Of a DNA stretch of 64,000 nt, positions 60,001 through 64,000 are shown one piece after another (position 1 is the first letter of the stretch; the number at the start of each line of letters is the position of its first letter). A program made the position numbers and the translations under genes. Origin of the DNA: Branchiostoma lanceolatum. Lineage: Eukaryota; Chordata; Leptocardii; Amphioxiformes; Branchiostomatidae. The stretch spans positions 27,475,925-27,539,924 of the forward strand of contig NC_089725.1 of assembly GCF_035083965.1 (NCBI RefSeq). Direction: 5' to 3'. Below the pieces are notes generated by a model, which ran no database searches, was not told the origin of the DNA, and was given only the letters and a program-made list of their open reading frames with translations.

Positions 60001-60116
60001 TGCTAGGGTCACATTTCCCAACCGGTCCCCGGCCGGGCTGTTTGCGGAAACGAAAAATCAAAGTGTACATCAACGACTGCCCGACCGGGCCCCGGATTTG
60101 AAATGTGACCCTAGCA
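60001..60116. mobile_element. PIF/Harbinger-like MITE, TTA target duplication
   Basis: TGCTAGGGTCACATTTCCCA and its near complement ending CCCTAGCA (60116) are inverted termini. TTA flanks both ends (59998-60000 and 60117-60119), matching the TWA duplication of that superfamily. It abuts the hAT-like MITE to its right. Confidence 0.7.
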
Positions 60117-60283
60117 TTAGCAGGGTCTACGAGTCAGGCTTTATATTTATGGACGCTTAAATGCCCCTTTTTTTCTGATGGCATATCCTCTACCGAAGCG
60201 TCGGACAAGCCGAGGACAGTTAGGACTTATATGCCATACCCCCCCCCCCCAAAGGCCGACCCGAAGAGCCTGCGAAGGAGGCT
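60114..60283. mobile_element. hAT-like MITE related to 52941-53293
   Basis: TTAGCAGGGTCTACGAG at the left and AGAGCCTGCGAAGGAGGCTA at the right resemble the termini of the 353-bp element. A C10 run (60239-60250) lies near the right end. The left terminus is diverged. Confidence 0.5.
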
Positions 60284-60568
60284 AGGAAAAGTCTCGTTTG
60301 CACACGAACGCACACTTATTGGGACCTTGTTGTTGTAAGTGTGGCCGCCTAATAGAGAAATGCTACTCATGTAGCTACCACGCGCGCTGGTTAGGATGAA
60401 AAGAGAGTTCTTGCTGCAGACGACCAGACTGAATGCAAGAGTACTAAACGCGTACTTGCTCTGATTGTTCACCGAATCTTGCTGTTACATGTTTTCAAAG
60501 TACTAGGGCTGCATACGTACGGGATGCCACATAACAAAGAAGGGTATTTAGCAAAGGTAAAGTCGTGC

Positions 60569-60589
60569 CACACACACACGCGCGCACGT

Positions 60590-60620
<31 letters not shown>
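60569..60620. repeat. CA microsatellite
   Basis: An imperfect (CA)n tract interrupted by CGCGCG and GTA. Confidence 0.9.
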
Positions 60621-60621
<1 letters not shown>

Positions 60622-61572
60622 AGAATGGAATAAAACAAGTCGACCTGCCCCTTGCGTAATAACTTCGAACTGCACTAACTCAAGGTCGCGGTCACATTTG
60701 TCGTAAACGGAACAATTTCGTTTTGTCGTGGGGTTTTCATTGAGGATCGTGGTTACGACAGAGCTAACTTACGGTTGACAAAGATCTACAGCACCCTTTT
60801 CGGCCAATGAAGTCATGTATGAAAAATCCATGTTTGTCCCAAGAACGCCCTCAGTTTACTGCATGATGGCACCGGGGAGGTCAACATATCCACATGCACT
60901 TTCTTAGCTTCATCAAGAAAAATCTAGGAAGGCCACGTGCATCTTTATACCATATGCGCAAACATTGTACTTGGTTTTACGGAAAAAAAAGCCCCGAAAA
61001 GGCCGGGTCAAAGTCCCGTCCATATCAGCCCGACGTCTGCGTCCTCTGACCAGGCCACGGTCATGTGATATTACTCAGTTATATCCTACATCGGATCTGC
61101 CCGCCGATTGTATGCAAGCAAGACAACAGGTCCGGTGCTTTCAGCTTAAAGTATGCTCTTAGTACAGTGCTATCACTGGCCAAACATTTTGTTCTTATAG
61201 TTTCCCTCGTGTGCAATGTTGTAAATAATAGTATCCTACTATGTCGTGTAGACCTCATGTCTAATAGCTGTACATGATAAGCATACTTCTATAAAAGTTG
61301 CATGCAAAAGTGAATGAGCTATGGCTTGGCCTTTCATAAACTCACAAGGACAGTATGTTTTTGTTTTGTGGTGATAGGCAGTAATCATCAACTAAGGCTG
61401 GTAGCAGGGCAAAGTTCAAAGTACAAGGCCTGTTAGGGCATATTCGAACTGTATTTAAAGCAAGGTATATTCAGATACATACCTGCCAAGTTTTTGTATT
61501 CTACTATTGCCCGATTGGAATGTTAACACTACACAAAGTCTGTTTTGTTGTAGACTCTTCTCCAGTAACAAC

Positions 61573-63416
61573 ATGACATGCATGGATTCGGCAAAAAGTT
61601 CAACCCGGCGTCTGCCTCTTCCAACGTGTGAGGTGAACAAGAGGCTTCTGCCTGTCAAAGGGTTCTACTTTTTCTTCACTTCAGGTGATTTAGATGCATG
61701 AGTAATGCAGCTGTAGTGCTCTGGTAGATAGATTAAACGCTTCGTGACGTCTTGGCAAGTGTACATAGCATATACGTCGATAAGAATGGATGAGCAAGGC
61801 TCGACGGGAGAATAGGAGTTGACCTTGATAGTTGACCTTGATATTTTTGAAAGGAGAGGGAATAGAAGCTTGAGCTTAGGGCAAAAACAACCTTGGGACT
61901 TGTGGAGTTACCATACACATCAATATTGAACTAATTGGGTTGTTTTCGCCGCGTGTACGTACAGTTAACTTCTGGTTTGCTGTTCTGCTGATCGCAGGTG
62001 TTCTTACGTTTATCTCCTGATATGTACTTTTAATACACAATTACAACAGGTTTGTTCTTATGTTTCCATTGCAGCCGCCTCGTGCCTATCGCCGTACATA
62101 CCCGTGTACATTAGAGATCTCGGCGTCCCTGCCTACCAGGTCGGCTTCATCACCGGTGCCCAGCCGTTTGCCGGATTCCTGTTCAAACCCGTCCTCGGGT
62201 TCGCGGCAGACAGGCTCGACAGACACAAGGAGGTGCTGCTCGCGTCTGTTTTTCTCTGTTTGACTTTTATTTTCTGCTCCTACTTTGTTCCTCCCGTGCA
62301 GACGTCAACTCTTATATCGAACGATGCATTCAACTGCACCCCTTACAGTCTTGAAACAATAGACTTGCCTATGACTCTCACGACATCACGAAACGTGTCA
62401 GGTGCCTTAGATATACCGTCATGTAATTCTAGTATGAACGGATCAAATCATCTAACCGCAGATGAATTCAAAGAACAAATTGCCTGTCTAAGTAGCGCAG
62501 AACTGCCTGTGAATTTGACTGGTCTGTACATGTGCTGTCCTAGAAACGAAACCTTCACAGGCTGTTTTGTCTGTCATTGTAGCGGGGCAATATGTGACGT
62601 CGGCCAGGAAGGTAAGAGTGAGATAGCTGTTGGAGGCTGGACGCTGACGTTCTGGTTGCTTTTCTTGCTGCTTGTTCCTGGGCTCTCTCTACACGCGTCA
62701 GTGTTAACCCAGTCCGATGCCTACACGATGCACGTGTTGGGCGAGGAGAAGACGAAAGGGTACGGACGGCAGCGCCTCTGGGGGTCCGTAGGCTGGGGCA
62801 TCTTTGCAACTGTTTCTGGTTTCTCTACGGACCTTCTGGGGGACGGCAACGGCCAATCGAACTATGCCTTCGCGTTCTACAGCTTTGCGGCTTTTGGCGT
62901 GGTGACCTTGTTATTGGTTGGCTTCACGTTTAAGAGATGGGACCAATCTGAGCCACAAAGTATGGTAAATCACGTTAGGCAGCTGATATGTAAGAAAAAT
63001 GTCATTGTCTTTCTGTCGGTTTTGTTCGTTTTGGGGTCCTCGTTTGGCGTCTTGGAAACGTTCGCCTTTTGGTATTTAAAAGACCTCGGAGGAAGTCAGC
63101 TTCTGTTAGGTCTCTGTTTGACGGTCAATTGTATCGCAGAGGTTCCATTTTTCTTCTTTTCGGGAAAACTTATCGAGAAGATCAGTCATAAAGGTGTTTT
63201 CTCGCTCTCTCTGTTCTGCTTTTCTCTGCGCTTTCTTTTCCTGTCTCTGCTGGTGAACCCGTGGTGGGCCATCCCTGTGGAGGTTCTGCACGGCACCACT
63301 TACGGCGCCATGTTCGCCGCCTCCACCACGTACGCCAGTCAGATCGCCCCGCCAGGGATGGAGGCCACGATGCAGGGGGTCATGGGAGCCGTCTTCATGG
63401 GTGTGGGTAGGTGCCA
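61573..63416 (+). CDS. MFSD6: MFSD6-like major facilitator transporter, 5' exons, partial
   Basis: Exon 1 is 61573-61684 (ATG preceded by a likely acceptor at about 61551). Exon 2 is 62075-63416 with GT donor at 63417. They join in phase to 484 codons. The start LPVKGFYFFFTSAASCLSPY and then VYIRDLGVPAYQVGFITG, FADRL-type ADRLDRHKEVLL follow the first helices of MFSD6. GRQRLWGSVGWGIFA, ASQIAPPGMEATMQG and about ten hydrophobic helices agree. A luminal or extracellular loop (about residues 112-205) has six N-glycosylation sequons (NCT, NVS, NSS, NGS, NLT, NET) and many cysteines. The family is MFS and its substrates are poorly known. The last helices must lie to the right of the window. The in-frame ATG at 61507 is an alternative start but lies before the acceptor. 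Confidence 0.85.
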
Positions 63417-64000
63417 TGGCGTCAGCAATGGTTGACCCCTTTAGCAGGCTCTACGCCGGCTACAAGAAACCAAGTACGAGAAAAGCACATAAAAAGCCCT
63501 CCAAAAGCCCGCCTTATATCTTATAGAGCCTGCTGAGGATGCTAAACAATAATTAATGGTGGCCATAAATGGAGGTCACATTCGTCGTACGATTTTGATG
63601 TCTTATGTAGAATTCTCAAGCAGGTTATGACAGAATCAACCGCCGACAAGGATCTAAGAGAAACGTACCGTAACAAGACCAGCTGAGTGTTGTACGACAT
63701 ATGCGCATGCTCTCGACGATCGAATGTGACCGAGCCCTAACCTAACAACTTCAACTTGACTTTTAGCTAGCTTTTAACTTTTTGAAATTCTAACTTGAGA
63801 AAAACTTCTTTAGCATTTAAGCAAATTATTAAACCCATTTGTCCAATTTCCATTATTTTTACACCAACCGAAGGAATGTGGGGGAGGCTCCTTATCTTCC
63901 CAATTTCCTTTGATGAACAGGTAATTTTATAATCAACGTTAGTATTTTGCCCAAACCCTGACGTTAGTGGATACGTTTATTGCAAATTCTTACCCAAAGG
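63417..64000. other. MFSD6-like intron with two MITE remnants
   Basis: TTTAGCAGGCTCTACGCCGG (63430) and AGAGCCTGCTGAGGATGCTA (ending about 63543) are a degraded hAT-like MITE of the 52941 family. GGTCACATTCGTCGTACGA (63576) and TCGAATGTGACC (ending about 63732) form another foldback; a similar start lies at 60686. No further exon was found. Confidence 0.5.

Larger units (their letters stand above)
56872..61572. other. Intergenic region with several small repeats
   Basis: It contains probable 3' UTR of the preceding gene (AATAAA at about 58459 is one candidate signal), a SINE body (58628-58735), a truncated Tc1-like copy (59287-59480), a PIF/Harbinger-like MITE (60001-60116), a hAT-like MITE (60114-60283), a CA microsatellite (60569-60620) and the upstream region of the MFSD6-like gene. 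Open frames are short and show no similarity. Confidence 0.5.

Overview
This is a eukaryotic nuclear window with spliced genes (GT-AG introns, mostly 0.3-7 kb), CpG-rich single promoters, and many short foldback, hAT-like, Tc1-like and tRNA-SINE repeats. The gene set is animal: NEMF, an MKRN2OS-type protein, a p24/TMED protein, PP2A B56 subunits and an MFSD6-type transporter. The exon-intron style, the chordate-type B56 sequence and the repeat landscape suggest an invertebrate chordate, most likely a lancelet (Branchiostoma). The species is an inference; the gene families are read directly from translated exons.

Layout. At 596-4242 (minus) lie the first five coding exons of NEMF, which runs off the left edge. 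A divergent promoter region with YY1 and ETS motifs separates it from an MKRN2OS homologue (5084-5722, plus). A gamma-type p24 cargo receptor (6821-9099, minus, three exons) follows. From 12318 to 49741 lies a PP2A B56 regulatory-subunit locus: one recognisable first coding exon (12318-12468), then two complete tandem sets of exons 2-12 (19981-33753 and 37980-49741). Exon lengths and phases are identical between the sets except for the last exon. Both second exons are in the right phase to join the one first exon. A CpG-rich, essentially single-exon gene for a basic, disordered protein of unknown function lies at 55828-56871. The 5' part of an MFSD6-like transporter gene (61573-63416, plus) runs off the right edge.

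The most unusual observations are three. (1) The second B56 cassette has four extra copies of its own splice acceptor plus first codons in a tandem array just upstream, and a copy of its own exon tail plus donor just downstream. (2) A dispersed repeat family with 14-bp target-site duplications carries a motif that matches the hammerhead ribozyme core, with compensatory changes in stem II and a self-complementary ACGT in place of stem III. (3) The two B56 cassettes are nearly identical in exons 7-11 but diverged in exons 2-4, while the introns do not align by eye.

The remaining space is introns, 3' UTRs and intergenic DNA with small non-autonomous transposons, several with exact target-site duplications, reported individually. 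No rRNA, functional tRNA gene or CRISPR was seen.
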